A stretch of 64,000 nt of DNA, taken from the NCBI RefSeq assembly GCF_002407065.1, contig NZ_CP023564.1:124001-188000 (forward strand), written 5' to 3'. Below, one piece after another: positions 16,927 through 24,511 of the stretch. How positions within the stretch are numbered: the first letter of the stretch is position 1; each line of letters starts with the position of its first letter. A program made the position numbers and the translations under genes. The notes under the pieces were generated by a model, which had not been told where the DNA came from, ran no database searches, and saw only the letters and a list, made by a program, of their open reading frames with translations. Origin of the DNA: Brachybacterium ginsengisoli. GTDB lineage: Bacteria; Actinomycetota; Actinomycetes; Actinomycetales; Dermabacteraceae.

Positions 16927-18468
16927 ATGACCAGCCCCGTCGTCCTCGCCTCCTCCGGTCTCACCGCCGCCGACGTCCTCGCCGTCGCCCGCGGCCGGGC
17001 CCGCGTCGACCTCGACCCCGCAGCCCGAGCGCAGGTCGACGCGGTGCGCGAGCACATCGATGCCCTCGCCGCCCCCGGTCATGCCCCGGTGTACGGGGTC
17101 TCCACCGGCTTCGGCGCCCTCGCCGACACCGCGATCGAGCCGTCCATGCGCCACGCCCTGCAGCGCTCCCTGATCCGCTCCCACGCCGCGGGCGCCGGCC
17201 CCGAGGTCGAGACCGAGGTGGTGCGCGCCCTCATGCTGCTGCGCGCCCGCACCCTCGCCTCCGGCCGCACCGGCGTGCGCCCCGTGGTGGTCGAGACCAT
17301 GCTCGCGCTGCTGAACGCGCAGATCACCCCGATCGTCCACGAGTACGGCTCCCTGGGCTGCTCCGGCGACCTCGCCCCGCTGTCCCACTGCGCGATCGTG
17401 CTCATGGGGGAGGGGCGGGCCCGCGACCGCGACGGCGTGGAGCGCCCCGTGCCCGAGCTGCTGGCCGAGGCCGGGATCGCTCCCGTCCTGCTCGAGGAGA
17501 AGGAGGGCCTGGCCCTCATCAACGGCACCGACGGCATGCTCGGCATGCTGCTGATGGCGATCGCCGACCTCGACGACCTGGTGCGCACCGCGGACCTCAC
17601 CACGGCCCTGTCCGTGCAGGGGCTGCGCGGTCGTGACAGCGTGTTCAAGCCCGAGCTGCACTTCCCGCTGCGGCCCCATCCCGGTCAGGAGGCGTCGGCC
17701 GCGAACATCCTCGCCCTGCTCGAGGACTCGCCGATCATCGCCGATGTCGCCGCCGAGGGCTCTCGCGTGCAGGACGCCTACTCGCTGCGCTGCGCCCCGC
17801 AGGTCGCCGGCGGCGTGCGCGACACGATCGAGCACGCGCGCACCGTCGCGCTGCGCGAGCTCGACGCCGCGATCGACAACCCCGTCGTGCTCCCGGACGG
17901 CACCGTCACCTCGAACGGCAACTTCCACGGCGCGCCCGTGGCCTACGTGCTCGACTTCCTGGCCGTGGTCAGCGCCGATCTCGCCTCCATCGCCGAGCGG
18001 CGCACCGATCGGATGCTCGACACGTCCCGCTCCCACGGCCTGCCGCCGTTCCTGGCCGACGACCCCGGCGTGGACTCCGGCTTCATGATCGCCCAGTACA
18101 CCCAGGCCGGGCTGGTCTCGGACATGAAGCGCCTCGCGGTGCCCGCGAGCGTGGACTCGATCCCGTCCTCCGCGATGCAGGAGGACCACGTCTCGATGGG
18201 CTGGCACGCCGCCCGCAAGCTGCGCACGAGCGTCGAGAACCTGCGCCGCGTGCTCGCGATCGAGCTGCTCACCGCCGCCCGTGCTATCGACCTGCGCCCC
18301 CTGGGGCCGTCGCCCGCCTCCGCCGCCGCGATGGCCGTGCTGCGCCGCACCGTCGAGGGCCCCGGCCCGGACCGCTTCCTCGCCCCCGACATCGCCGAGG
18401 CCGAGGCGCGGCTGCTCGACGGCAGCGTGCTCGCGGCCGTCGAGGAGGTCGTCGGGCGTCTGCGATGA
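16927..18468 (+). CDS. hutH: Histidine ammonia-lyase
   Basis: A 513-residue histidase that removes ammonia from histidine to give urocanate. The conserved YGVSTGFGALADT opens the catalytic core. The MIO-forming tripeptide is within GSLGCSGDLAPLSH: Cys145-Ser146-Gly147 instead of the textbook Ala-Ser-Gly. The C-terminal DSIPSSAMQEDHVSMGWHAARKL matches the family. CGAAAGGA precedes the ATG. It is the last gene of the hut operon although it encodes the first step. A Cys in place of the MIO alanine may be normal among actinobacterial HutH proteins but deserves noting. Confidence 0.96.
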   Translation: MTSPVVLASSGLTAADVLAVARGRARVDLDPAARAQVDAVREHIDALAAPGHAPVYGVSTGFGALADTAIEPSMRHALQRSLIRSHAAGAGPEVETEVVRALMLLRARTLASGRTGVRPVVVETMLALLNAQITPIVHEYGSLGCSGDLAPLSHCAIVLMGEGRARDRDGVERPVPELLAEAGIAPVLLEEKEGLALINGTDGMLGMLLMAIADLDDLVRTADLTTALSVQGLRGRDSVFKPELHFPLRPHPGQEASAANILALLEDSPIIADVAAEGSRVQDAYSLRCAPQVAGGVRDTIEHARTVALRELDAAIDNPVVLPDGTVTSNGNFHGAPVAYVLDFLAVVSADLASIAERRTDRMLDTSRSHGLPPFLADDPGVDSGFMIAQYTQAGLVSDMKRLAVPASVDSIPSSAMQEDHVSMGWHAARKLRTSVENLRRVLAIELLTAARAIDLRPLGPSPASAAAMAVLRRTVEGPGPDRFLAPDIAEAEARLLDGSVLAAVEEVVGRLR

Positions 18469-18515
18469 GCGGGACCTCACCGCACGAGACGGGGTGCGCG
18501 GGCGGGTCGGCAGAG

Positions 18516-18600
18516 TAGCCTGGCACGCGCAGCCCGCTGTCGGCCCGGTCATCGCACCGGGTCCGGCCCCGGACCTCCGGACGCCGACCCGGCGGGCTGC
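18516..18600 (+). ncRNA. Folded 5' leader of the first terC gene (candidate cis-regulatory RNA)
   Basis: A -10-like TAGCCT (18516-18521) predicts a transcript start near 18529. From that point the RNA can form P1 (18529-18537 with 18592-18600, 9 bp), P2 (18539-18544 with 18583-18588, 6 bp), and two enclosed hairpins, CCGGT-CATCGC-ACCGG (18545-18560) and GTCCGG-CC-CCGGAC (18561-18574). It lacks the GGGGAGTA core of the yybP-ykoY class. A structured leader is visible; a ligand-sensing role is inference. Confidence 0.5.
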
Positions 18601-18638
18601 CATCCCGTCCCCACCCCGAAGACGCTGAAAGTAGACCC

Positions 18639-19640
18639 ATGGGAGAACTCCACCTCGGATTCGAGATCACGGCCCTCGTCGTGCTCTGCGTCATCCTCGT
18701 GGCCGATCTGCTGATCGTCCTCAAGCGCCCCCACCTGCCCTCCATGAAGGAGTGCGCGGCCTGGATCGGCTTCTACGTGGGCCTCGCCCTGGTCTTCGCC
18801 CTGGTGCTGCTCTTCGTGGGCGGCATGAAGCCCGCCTCCGAGTTCGTCACCGGCTGGCTGCTCGAGTACTCCCTGAGCATCGACAACCTCTTCGTCTTCA
18901 TCATCATCATGGCGAAGTTCGGTGTGCCGAGGAAGTACCAGCAGGAAGCGCTGATGGTGGGCATCATCATCGCCCTCATCGCCCGCGGCCTGTTCATCCT
19001 CGCGGGCTCGGTGATCATCGAGCACTTCACCGCGGTCTTCTACGTCTTCGGCATCTTCCTGCTGTGGACGGCGTGGAAGCAGGCCTTCGAGGAGGAGGAC
19101 GACGGCTCGGACTCCTTCATCATGCGCACGGTGCGGAAGGTCTTCCCGGTCTCCGACGAGTACGAGGGCAACAAGCTCCGCACCGTCGTCGACGGCAAGA
19201 AGGTCTTCACCCCGATGCTGCTGGTGTTCATCACCCTCGGCATCACCGATGTCATGTTCGCGCTGGACTCGATCCCGGCGATCTTCGGCGTGACGCGCAA
19301 CCCGTTCCTGGTCTTCACCGCGAACATCTTCGCCCTGATGGGCCTGCGCCAGCTGTACTTCCTGCTCGGCGGTCTGCTGGAGCGCCTGGCCTACCTGCAC
19401 TACGGCATCGCCGCGATCCTCGGCTTCATCGGCGTGAAGCTGCTGATCCATGCGATCCACGAGGCGCCGCTGGACTTCATCCCCGGCTTCGACCTCCTGA
19501 AGAAGATCCCCGAGGTGCCGATCTGGCTCTCGCTGGCCTTCATCGTGGTCGCGATGGGCACCGCGGTGCTGGTCTCGATCGTCGCCGCGAACAGGGCGGA
19601 GACGCGCGAGGTCGACGAGGGCGCGCCCACCGAGCGCTGA
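18639..19640 (+). CDS. terC: TerC family integral membrane protein (first copy)
   Basis: A 333-residue TerC/Alx-type membrane protein with about nine hydrophobic helices. Acidic motifs within helices fit metal binding: ADLLIV near the N-terminus, EYSLSIDNLFVFIIIM, and LGITDVMFALDSIPAIFGVTRNPF. Family members export manganese or support metallation of exported enzymes. A hydrophilic loop with EEEDDGSDSF connects the halves. ATG 18639 has GAAAG upstream. It follows hutH by 170 bp with its own promoter and folded leader, and precedes a paralogue. Confidence 0.9.
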   Translation: MGELHLGFEITALVVLCVILVADLLIVLKRPHLPSMKECAAWIGFYVGLALVFALVLLFVGGMKPASEFVTGWLLEYSLSIDNLFVFIIIMAKFGVPRKYQQEALMVGIIIALIARGLFILAGSVIIEHFTAVFYVFGIFLLWTAWKQAFEEEDDGSDSFIMRTVRKVFPVSDEYEGNKLRTVVDGKKVFTPMLLVFITLGITDVMFALDSIPAIFGVTRNPFLVFTANIFALMGLRQLYFLLGGLLERLAYLHYGIAAILGFIGVKLLIHAIHEAPLDFIPGFDLLKKIPEVPIWLSLAFIVVAMGTAVLVSIVAANRAETREVDEGAPTER

Positions 19641-19830
19641 GCGGGGCGCAGGAGCGCGACCCGACTGCACGTCCGGCGGCCGACGCACGGGATCTCCCGT
19701 CCGTCGGCCGCCGGGTGGCCCGCGGCCGGGAGGTCCGGGCGGGTGCTGGGCCGCGACACCGCCGCGGCGGGGTGAACCGGCGCTCGTGAGCCCGCTCGCA
19801 GGTGCTTCCCAGGGGCCCGGAGCCCCCGGG

Positions 19831-19972
19831 TAGACTGGGCGACGGCAACGGGGGAGTATCCGCCGCGCTGTGCCCGTCATCACGGGGACCGTCATCGGTC
19901 CTCCGGGCGCAGCGGCCCGTCGGAACGCGCGACGGGTGGAGAGACCCGGGTCCTTCACGCGACCCAGGAAAG
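19831..19972 (+). promoter_or_regulatory. yybP-ykoY manganese riboswitch
   Basis: A -10-like TAGACT (19831-19836) predicts a start near 19843. The leader then contains the class core: ACGGGGGAGTATC (about 19849-19860), CGTCATCACGG (19875-19885) and a closing GGAGAGACC (19938-19946). GGGTC (19948-19952) can pair with GACCC (19961-19965) just before the ribosome site AGGAAAG (19966-19972), a plausible on/off element. yybP-ykoY riboswitches sense Mn2+ and often precede terC-type genes. The remainder of the 19641-19830 gap shows no gene. Confidence 0.82.
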
Positions 19973-19979
19973 CAGAACC

Positions 19980-21371
19980 ATGACCGTCTCCCCTCTGGTC
20001 TGGATCGTCACCATCGTGGCGGTTCTCGGACTCCTCGCCTTCGACTACATCTTCCATGTGCGCAAGGCGCACATCCCCACGATCCGCGAAGCGGCCGTCT
20101 GGTCCGCCATCTACGTGGGCATCGCGCTGCTGTTCGGCGCGGGCGTGTTCCTGTTCGGCGGCAGCACGATGGGCACCGAGTACTTCGCCGGCTACGTCAC
20201 CGAGAAGGCGCTCTCGGTGGACAACCTCTTCGTCTTCCTCGTGATCATCGGTGCCTTCGCGGTGCCCCGCGAGGACCAGCAGAAGGTGCTGCTGTTCGGC
20301 ATCACCTTCGCGATCATCGCCCGCTCCGGCATGATCGCGATCGGCGCGGCCGCGATCGACGCCTTCGCCGCGGTCTTCTACCTCTTCGGTGCGATCCTGC
20401 TGGTCACCGCCGGGAAGATGATCCTCGACGAGCTGAAGGGTGAGGACCACGAGGAGGAGAAGGACAGCTTCTTCGTCCGCGTCATCAAGAAGTACCTGCC
20501 GGCGACCGACGAGTACGACGGCGACAAGTTCTTCACCATCGAGAACGGCAAGCGGGTCCTCACCCCGATGCTGCTGGTCATGATCGCCATCGGTGCGACC
20601 GACATCCTGTTCGCGCTCGACTCGATCCCCGCGATCTTCGGCCTCACCCAGAACACCTACATCGTGTTCACCGCGACCGTGTTCTCGCTGCTGGGCCTGC
20701 GCCAGCTGTACTTCCTCATCGACGGACTGCTGGACCGACTGGTCTACCTCTCCTACGGCCTCTCGATCATCCTCGCCTTCATCGGCGTGAAGCTCGTCGT
20801 CCACGCCCTGCACGAGAACGAGCTGAGCTTCATCAACGACGGCGAGGCGGTGCACGCGATCCCGGAGATCACCACTTCCCTCTCGCTCTCCGTCATCGTG
20901 GGCGTCCTGGTCATCACGATCCTCGCCTCCCTGCTCTCGCCCAAGGGCCGGGCCCAGGCGGCCGTGAACGACGCGCATCGGGAGGCGCAGGCGTACATCG
21001 AGATGACCTACGCCTCCTTCGAGAAGAAGCGCGATGCGATGTACGACCGCATGATCGCGCACGAGAAGATCATCGACGCCCTGCCGGCGAAGTACGAGGA
21101 CATGGTCGTCGCGGAGAAGAACGTGCGCGAGCTGCTCACGGATGCACACCGCCTCCACGACCAGCGCCTCGCGTTCAACGACCGGGCAGAGCGCTCCGAT
21201 GAGCAGCCCGAGGGGCTCGTGGTCACCCGCGCCGACGGCACGGTCGCGACCGATCCCAGCGGCAATGTCGTCACGGTCGCCGCCGAGGAGGAGCTGCTCG
21301 CGAAGAAGGCGGCCAAGCGCCGCGAGCGCGAGCAGGCCCGCGCCGACCACGCCGCGAACCGCGGCCGCTGA
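19980..21371 (+). CDS. terC: TerC family protein with C-terminal cytoplasmic extension (second copy)
   Basis: A 463-residue paralogue of the preceding gene. The membrane part (about residues 1-320) repeats the family motifs EKALSVDNLFVFLVII and IGATDILFALDSIPAIFGLTQN. Unlike the first copy it carries a tail of about 140 residues that is charged and helical, likely coiled-coil (AHREAQAYIEMTYASFEKKRDAMYD region), ending Lys/Arg-rich. It is expected to export Mn2+ under control of the upstream riboswitch. AGGAAAG precedes the ATG by 7 bp. The pair probably arose by duplication, with different leaders giving different control. Confidence 0.92.
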   Translation: MTVSPLVWIVTIVAVLGLLAFDYIFHVRKAHIPTIREAAVWSAIYVGIALLFGAGVFLFGGSTMGTEYFAGYVTEKALSVDNLFVFLVIIGAFAVPREDQQKVLLFGITFAIIARSGMIAIGAAAIDAFAAVFYLFGAILLVTAGKMILDELKGEDHEEEKDSFFVRVIKKYLPATDEYDGDKFFTIENGKRVLTPMLLVMIAIGATDILFALDSIPAIFGLTQNTYIVFTATVFSLLGLRQLYFLIDGLLDRLVYLSYGLSIILAFIGVKLVVHALHENELSFINDGEAVHAIPEITTSLSLSVIVGVLVITILASLLSPKGRAQAAVNDAHREAQAYIEMTYASFEKKRDAMYDRMIAHEKIIDALPAKYEDMVVAEKNVRELLTDAHRLHDQRLAFNDRAERSDEQPEGLVVTRADGTVATDPSGNVVTVAAEEELLAKKAAKRREREQARADHAANRGR

Positions 21372-21391
21372 CCCCACCCTTCCCTGCCCGC

Positions 21392-21425
21392 GGCGGCGCC
21401 TCCTGCACGAGCAGGAGGCGCCGCC
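21392..21425 (+). terminator. Strong hairpin after the second terC gene
   Basis: A perfect 15-bp stem (21392-21406 with 21411-21425) with an ACGA loop, 20 bp after the stop. There is no T-tract, as is common for actinobacterial terminators. Confidence 0.7.
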
Positions 21426-21446
21426 CCGCGGCGTACGCTCGGGAGC

Positions 21447-21695
21447 ATGCAGGTCGTCGAGCGGGGCGCTGGTCCGTCCCGCCGAGGAGCCTGCGACAGG
21501 AGCTCGAGGGAGGAGTCCGCGGTGGACGAGGAGACCGAGGCCGCCGGTGAGGCGGCGTGCTGGCTGGGCCTGCTGTGCCCCCAGTGCGGGGCGATGCCCG
21601 AGGGTGACGGGCCCCTGGACCCGGAGAGACCCTGCTGGCGCTGCGGCGCCGTCCCGCCGCGGGGCTCCGCCGGCGATTCCGCCGGGGCGGGCTGA
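21447..21695 (+). CDS. Small CPxCG-type zinc-finger protein
   Basis: An 82-residue protein with LLCPQCGAMPEG followed by 15 residues and CWRCGAVPP, a four-cysteine knuckle typical of small CPxCG zinc-finger proteins. The N-terminus is Glu/Arg-rich and probably disordered. TACGCT ends 8 nt before the ATG and no ribosome site is seen, suggesting leaderless translation. Codon use fits the neighbours. No specific function is recognised; such proteins often mediate RNA or protein contacts. The gene lies alone between the terC terminator and the CPBP gene. Confidence 0.55.
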   Translation: MQVVERGAGPSRRGACDRSSREESAVDEETEAAGEAACWLGLLCPQCGAMPEGDGPLDPERPCWRCGAVPPRGSAGDSAGAG

Positions 21696-21866
21696 GGACC
21701 GGGCACCTCGGACCGCCCGGCAGGGCTGGGCGTCGGGCGGGCCCGACCACCAGCCTCGGGCGACCCTGCACCACGGACTCGGGCCGCTCCCCGACCCGGT
21801 AGGGGCTGCCTCGACGATCGCTCCGCGACCGGTGACAGCGGGCGCGTGCCGTCGCACCCTCGAACC

Positions 21867-22805
21867 ATGACAGCTCCTCACACGCCCAGCGCTCCGGTCG
21901 CCTCTGCCGCGGCGACCCTCCCCGCCTCCGCCGTCGACCGCACCGACCGCCGTCGGGGCCTCCAGCTCGTGCTCGGGATCCTCCTGTTCCTCGGCGCCCA
22001 GGTCGTGATGGCGGGCGTGGCCCGTCTCGCGACCGCCGCCGCCGGCGCCCCGGCCGACGCGGGCCCTGCCCCGTGGGCGCTGCTGCTCAGCGCGGTCGTC
22101 GGTGCCGCCCTCGCGTTCGGCGGATACCTCCTCATCGTGGGCAGGGTCGGAGGCCGCCCCGGCCTCGCCCTGCGCGGACGCGGCAGGCTCGTCGAGCTCA
22201 TGGCGGGACTCGCCCTGGGAGTGGGCCTGATCGCGCTCAGCGTGGGCGTGATCACCCTGCTGGGCGGCTACCGGGTCACCGGATTCTCCCCGTCCCCGCA
22301 GCTGCTGGTCCCGCTCGCGATCGGTCTCGGCGCCGGGGTGGTCGAGGAGATCGCGTTCCGCGGAGTCGTGCTGCGCGTGCTCGATGCCTGGCTGGGCAGC
22401 TGGGCTGCGCTCGCGATCAGCTCCCTCCTCTTCGGCCTGATCCACCTGACGAACCCCGGCGCGTCCCTGGTGACCGCTCTGGGCCTCGTGATCGAGGCGG
22501 GGGTCCTGCTGGGCGCCGCCTACCTGCTGACCCGCCGGCTGTGGCTCGCGATCGGGCTCCACATCGCCTGGAACACGGTGCAGGCCGGGGTCTTCTCCTC
22601 AGCGGTCTCCGGCACGGGGAAGCAGAACGGCCTCCTGGTCGCCGAGACCACCGGCCCCACGTGGCTGACCGGCGGCGCGATGGGCGTGGAGGGGTCCCTG
22701 GTCAGCGTGCTGCTGGGACTCGCGGTGGGCATCGTGATGCTGGTCCTCGCCGCCCGGCGCGGCCACCTGCTGCCCTCGGTGCGGGCGGAGCGCGCCGAGA
22801 GCTGA
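21867..22805 (+). CDS. CPBP family intramembrane glutamic endopeptidase
   Basis: A 312-residue polytopic membrane protein of the CPBP/Abi family (Rce1-like). Motif 1 EEIAFRG has the paired glutamates at about residues 160-161, motif 2 is FGLIHL and motif 3 LHIAWN, all intact with the metal or catalytic Glu and His residues. An N-terminal helix precedes the first membrane segments. Family members cleave prenylated or peptide substrates, mature bacteriocins or provide immunity; no bacteriocin gene is seen here. ATG 21867 is preferred over an upstream GTG. The gene is followed by the 8-bp tandem array. Confidence 0.87.
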   Translation: MTAPHTPSAPVASAAATLPASAVDRTDRRRGLQLVLGILLFLGAQVVMAGVARLATAAAGAPADAGPAPWALLLSAVVGAALAFGGYLLIVGRVGGRPGLALRGRGRLVELMAGLALGVGLIALSVGVITLLGGYRVTGFSPSPQLLVPLAIGLGAGVVEEIAFRGVVLRVLDAWLGSWAALAISSLLFGLIHLTNPGASLVTALGLVIEAGVLLGAAYLLTRRLWLAIGLHIAWNTVQAGVFSSAVSGTGKQNGLLVAETTGPTWLTGGAMGVEGSLVSVLLGLAVGIVMLVLAARRGHLLPSVRAERAES

Positions 22806-22817
22806 ATCCTCGTCAGA

Positions 22818-22889
22818 GGGTCACAGGGTCACAGGGTCACAGGGTCACAGGGTCACAGGGTCACAGGGTCACAGGGTCACCGGGTCACC
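22818..22889. repeat. 8-bp tandem repeat, 9 copies
   Basis: Seven exact copies of GGGTCACA are followed by two of GGGTCACC in the 133-bp gap between convergent CPBP and tetR genes. The perfect run indicates recent slippage and probable strain-to-strain length variation. Confidence 0.97.
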
Positions 22890-22938
22890 GCCGAGCACCC
22901 GCTGGTCGTGCGGGGCCCGGTGGCCCACGGCTCGACGG

Positions 22939-23553
22939 TCAGCCCGTCGGCGTGCTGAGCCCGAGGTCGTGCTCGGCGCTGCCCACGCCGCGGAGCAGGG
23001 TCTGCAGGACGAGGTTCGCCCGGTGGGCGGAGTCCTCGCCCTCGGGTCGTGCGGTGGCCGCCTCGTGGAGCAGGGCCATGTACACGTCGCGCGTCCACCG
23101 CAGGTCGGTCCCGGGGCGCAGGAGTCCGGCCTCGAGGGACCGCTGCAGGAGGGAGTCCAGCGCGGCGATGCTGTCAGGGTCGACCCCTCGGGCTCCCTCG
23201 CCGCCCTGGTCGACGAACTGCCAGGACGCCCGCCAGTCGACCTTGAGATCGAGCGTGGCGACGGTGAGCTGGTACAGGGCGGCCAGGGGCGGCGCCGTCC
23301 CGACGTTCGCGCCGGCGATGGCCTCGCGCAGCTTCGCATTGACCGCGTCGACGAGGGCATCCCGCAGCTCCTCCCTCGAGGAGAAGCGCCGATGCACCGT
23401 CGTGCGCGCGACGCCGGCCGCCGCGGCCACAGCGGCGAGGCTCGCCGTGGGGTCCGCGGCGAACACGCGCTCCGCGGCCTCGAGGATGCGGGCGATCGAG
23501 TTCTCCGCGTCGGCGCGGAGCGGCCGTGGTGAGCTCTGAGGATTCTCCGACAT
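22939..23553 (-). CDS. TetR family repressor
   Basis: A 204-residue TetR regulator. The helix-turn-helix is at about residues 20-62 (RILEAAERVFAADPTASLAAVAAAAGVARTTVHRRFSSREEL); the rest is a helical ligand domain without a recognisable specificity. On its strand TACAAT ends 7 nt before the ATG with no ribosome site, so the mRNA is probably leaderless. It is divergent from an SDR gene, and a perfect 10-bp inverted repeat lies between them; the usual arrangement is that the repressor controls both genes and the SDR acts on the inducer. Confidence 0.9.
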   Translation of the reverse strand: MSENPQSSPRPLRADAENSIARILEAAERVFAADPTASLAAVAAAAGVARTTVHRRFSSREELRDALVDAVNAKLREAIAGANVGTAPPLAALYQLTVATLDLKVDWRASWQFVDQGGEGARGVDPDSIAALDSLLQRSLEAGLLRPGTDLRWTRDVYMALLHEAATARPEGEDSAHRANLVLQTLLRGVGSAEHDLGLSTPTG

Positions 23554-23580
23554 AAGGGAGATTGTACAGTCCTATATGTT

Positions 23581-23614
23581 GACCTAACTGTATCAGCTGT
23601 GTTGCAGTTAGGTC
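23581..23614. promoter_or_regulatory. Operator for the TetR repressor
   Basis: GACCTAACTG (23581-23590) is perfectly inverted as CAGTTAGGTC (23605-23614) with a 14-bp spacer. The left arm overlaps a TAACTG hexamer placed 17 bp after TTGTAC (23562-23567), a plausible promoter for the SDR gene. Confidence 0.75.
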
Positions 23615-23650
23615 GTCGGCGTCCGGCCGACCTCACGGAAGGAAGACATC

Positions 23651-24439
23651 ATGGATCTCCAGCTCTCGGGCAGAACCGCCCTCGTCACCGGTGCGAGCAG
23701 AGGAATGGGACTGGAGGTCGTGCGCGTCCTCCAGGAGGAGGGCGTCACGGTCGTCACCGCCTCGCGCTCGGTCACACCGGAGCTCGCCGGGACCGGAGCG
23801 ACGCCTCTGCTCGGCGACCTCTCCCAGCCCGATGTCCCGGCGCGGATCGTGGCCGAGGCGCTCGAGGTCACGGGAACGCTGGACATCCTGGTCAACAACG
23901 TCGGCGGTGGCGACGCGGGCGCTCCTGGAACAGGCTTCCTCGGCTTCTCCGAGCAGGCATGGGCCTCCACCTTCGCGCTGAACCTCTTCGCGGCCGTGCG
24001 GACCACGCGCGCCGCTCTGCCCGCCCTGCTGGCGTCGCGCGGGGCCGTCGTGAACGTCTCGTCCGACAGCGCTCGTCGACCGCATACCGCACCGCTGCCG
24101 TACGGCGCGGCGAAGGCGGCGCTCAACGCGGTGACGAAGGGGCTGTCCGAGGAGTTCGGCCCCCAGGGGGTGCGGTTCAACACCGTGTCGCCGTCGTCGA
24201 CCCGCACCGCTCTGTGGGAAGGGGAGCAGAGCTTCGGCGCCGACCTCGCGCAGTCGATGGACCTCACGCAGGAGGAGCTGATCGCCGCCCTCCCGTCGCA
24301 GATGGGGATGCTGACCGGTCGATTCATCGAGCCCCGCGAGATCGCGACGACGATCGTCCATCTGGTCTCGCCGCTCGCGGCCAGCGTGCACGGCGCCACC
24401 TGGGTCGTCGATGCCGGGGTCTCCAAGACCGTCGCGTAG
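23651..24439 (+). CDS. SDR family oxidoreductase
   Basis: A 262-residue classical short-chain dehydrogenase/reductase. The cofactor motif TGASRGMG is at residues 14-21, the NNVGGG motif replaces the usual NNAG, and the active site has Tyr151-x3-Lys155 (PYGAAKAAL) with Ser about 14 residues earlier (VNVSSDSA). The C-terminal VHGATWVVDAGVSKT closes the domain. GGAAGGAAG precedes the ATG. Its promoter overlaps the operator of the divergent TetR gene, so it is probably induced by the compound it reduces or oxidises. Substrate unknown. Confidence 0.9.
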   Translation: MDLQLSGRTALVTGASRGMGLEVVRVLQEEGVTVVTASRSVTPELAGTGATPLLGDLSQPDVPARIVAEALEVTGTLDILVNNVGGGDAGAPGTGFLGFSEQAWASTFALNLFAAVRTTRAALPALLASRGAVVNVSSDSARRPHTAPLPYGAAKAALNAVTKGLSEEFGPQGVRFNTVSPSSTRTALWEGEQSFGADLAQSMDLTQEELIAALPSQMGMLTGRFIEPREIATTIVHLVSPLAASVHGATWVVDAGVSKTVA

Positions 24440-24511
24440 AACGGCGACGCTCCGCCTGCTCCGTCCGCTCCTTCCGCTCCGCCTGCTCCGCGGCCTGAGC
24501 GCCCTGCGGCC

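Noticed and set aside
18560..18575. Third hut operator (GTCCGG-CC-CCGGAC)
   Set aside because: The half sites match but the spacer is 2 bp instead of 4, and it forms part of the terC leader fold.
18482..18638. Second yybP-ykoY riboswitch before the first terC
   Set aside because: GAGTAGC and GTCATC occur but the GGGGAGTA core and closing GAGACC element are missing; reported as an unclassified folded leader instead.
18549..22562. A 1337-codon open frame on the minus strand across the terC genes
   Set aside because: It runs antisense to two clear terC genes and other recognised genes; its product is low-complexity Asp/Glu/Arg/His, a shadow of high-GC codon bias.
22818..22889. CRISPR array
   Set aside because: Units are 8 bp with no spacers; a simple tandem repeat. 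No repeat-spacer pattern or cas genes anywhere in the window.
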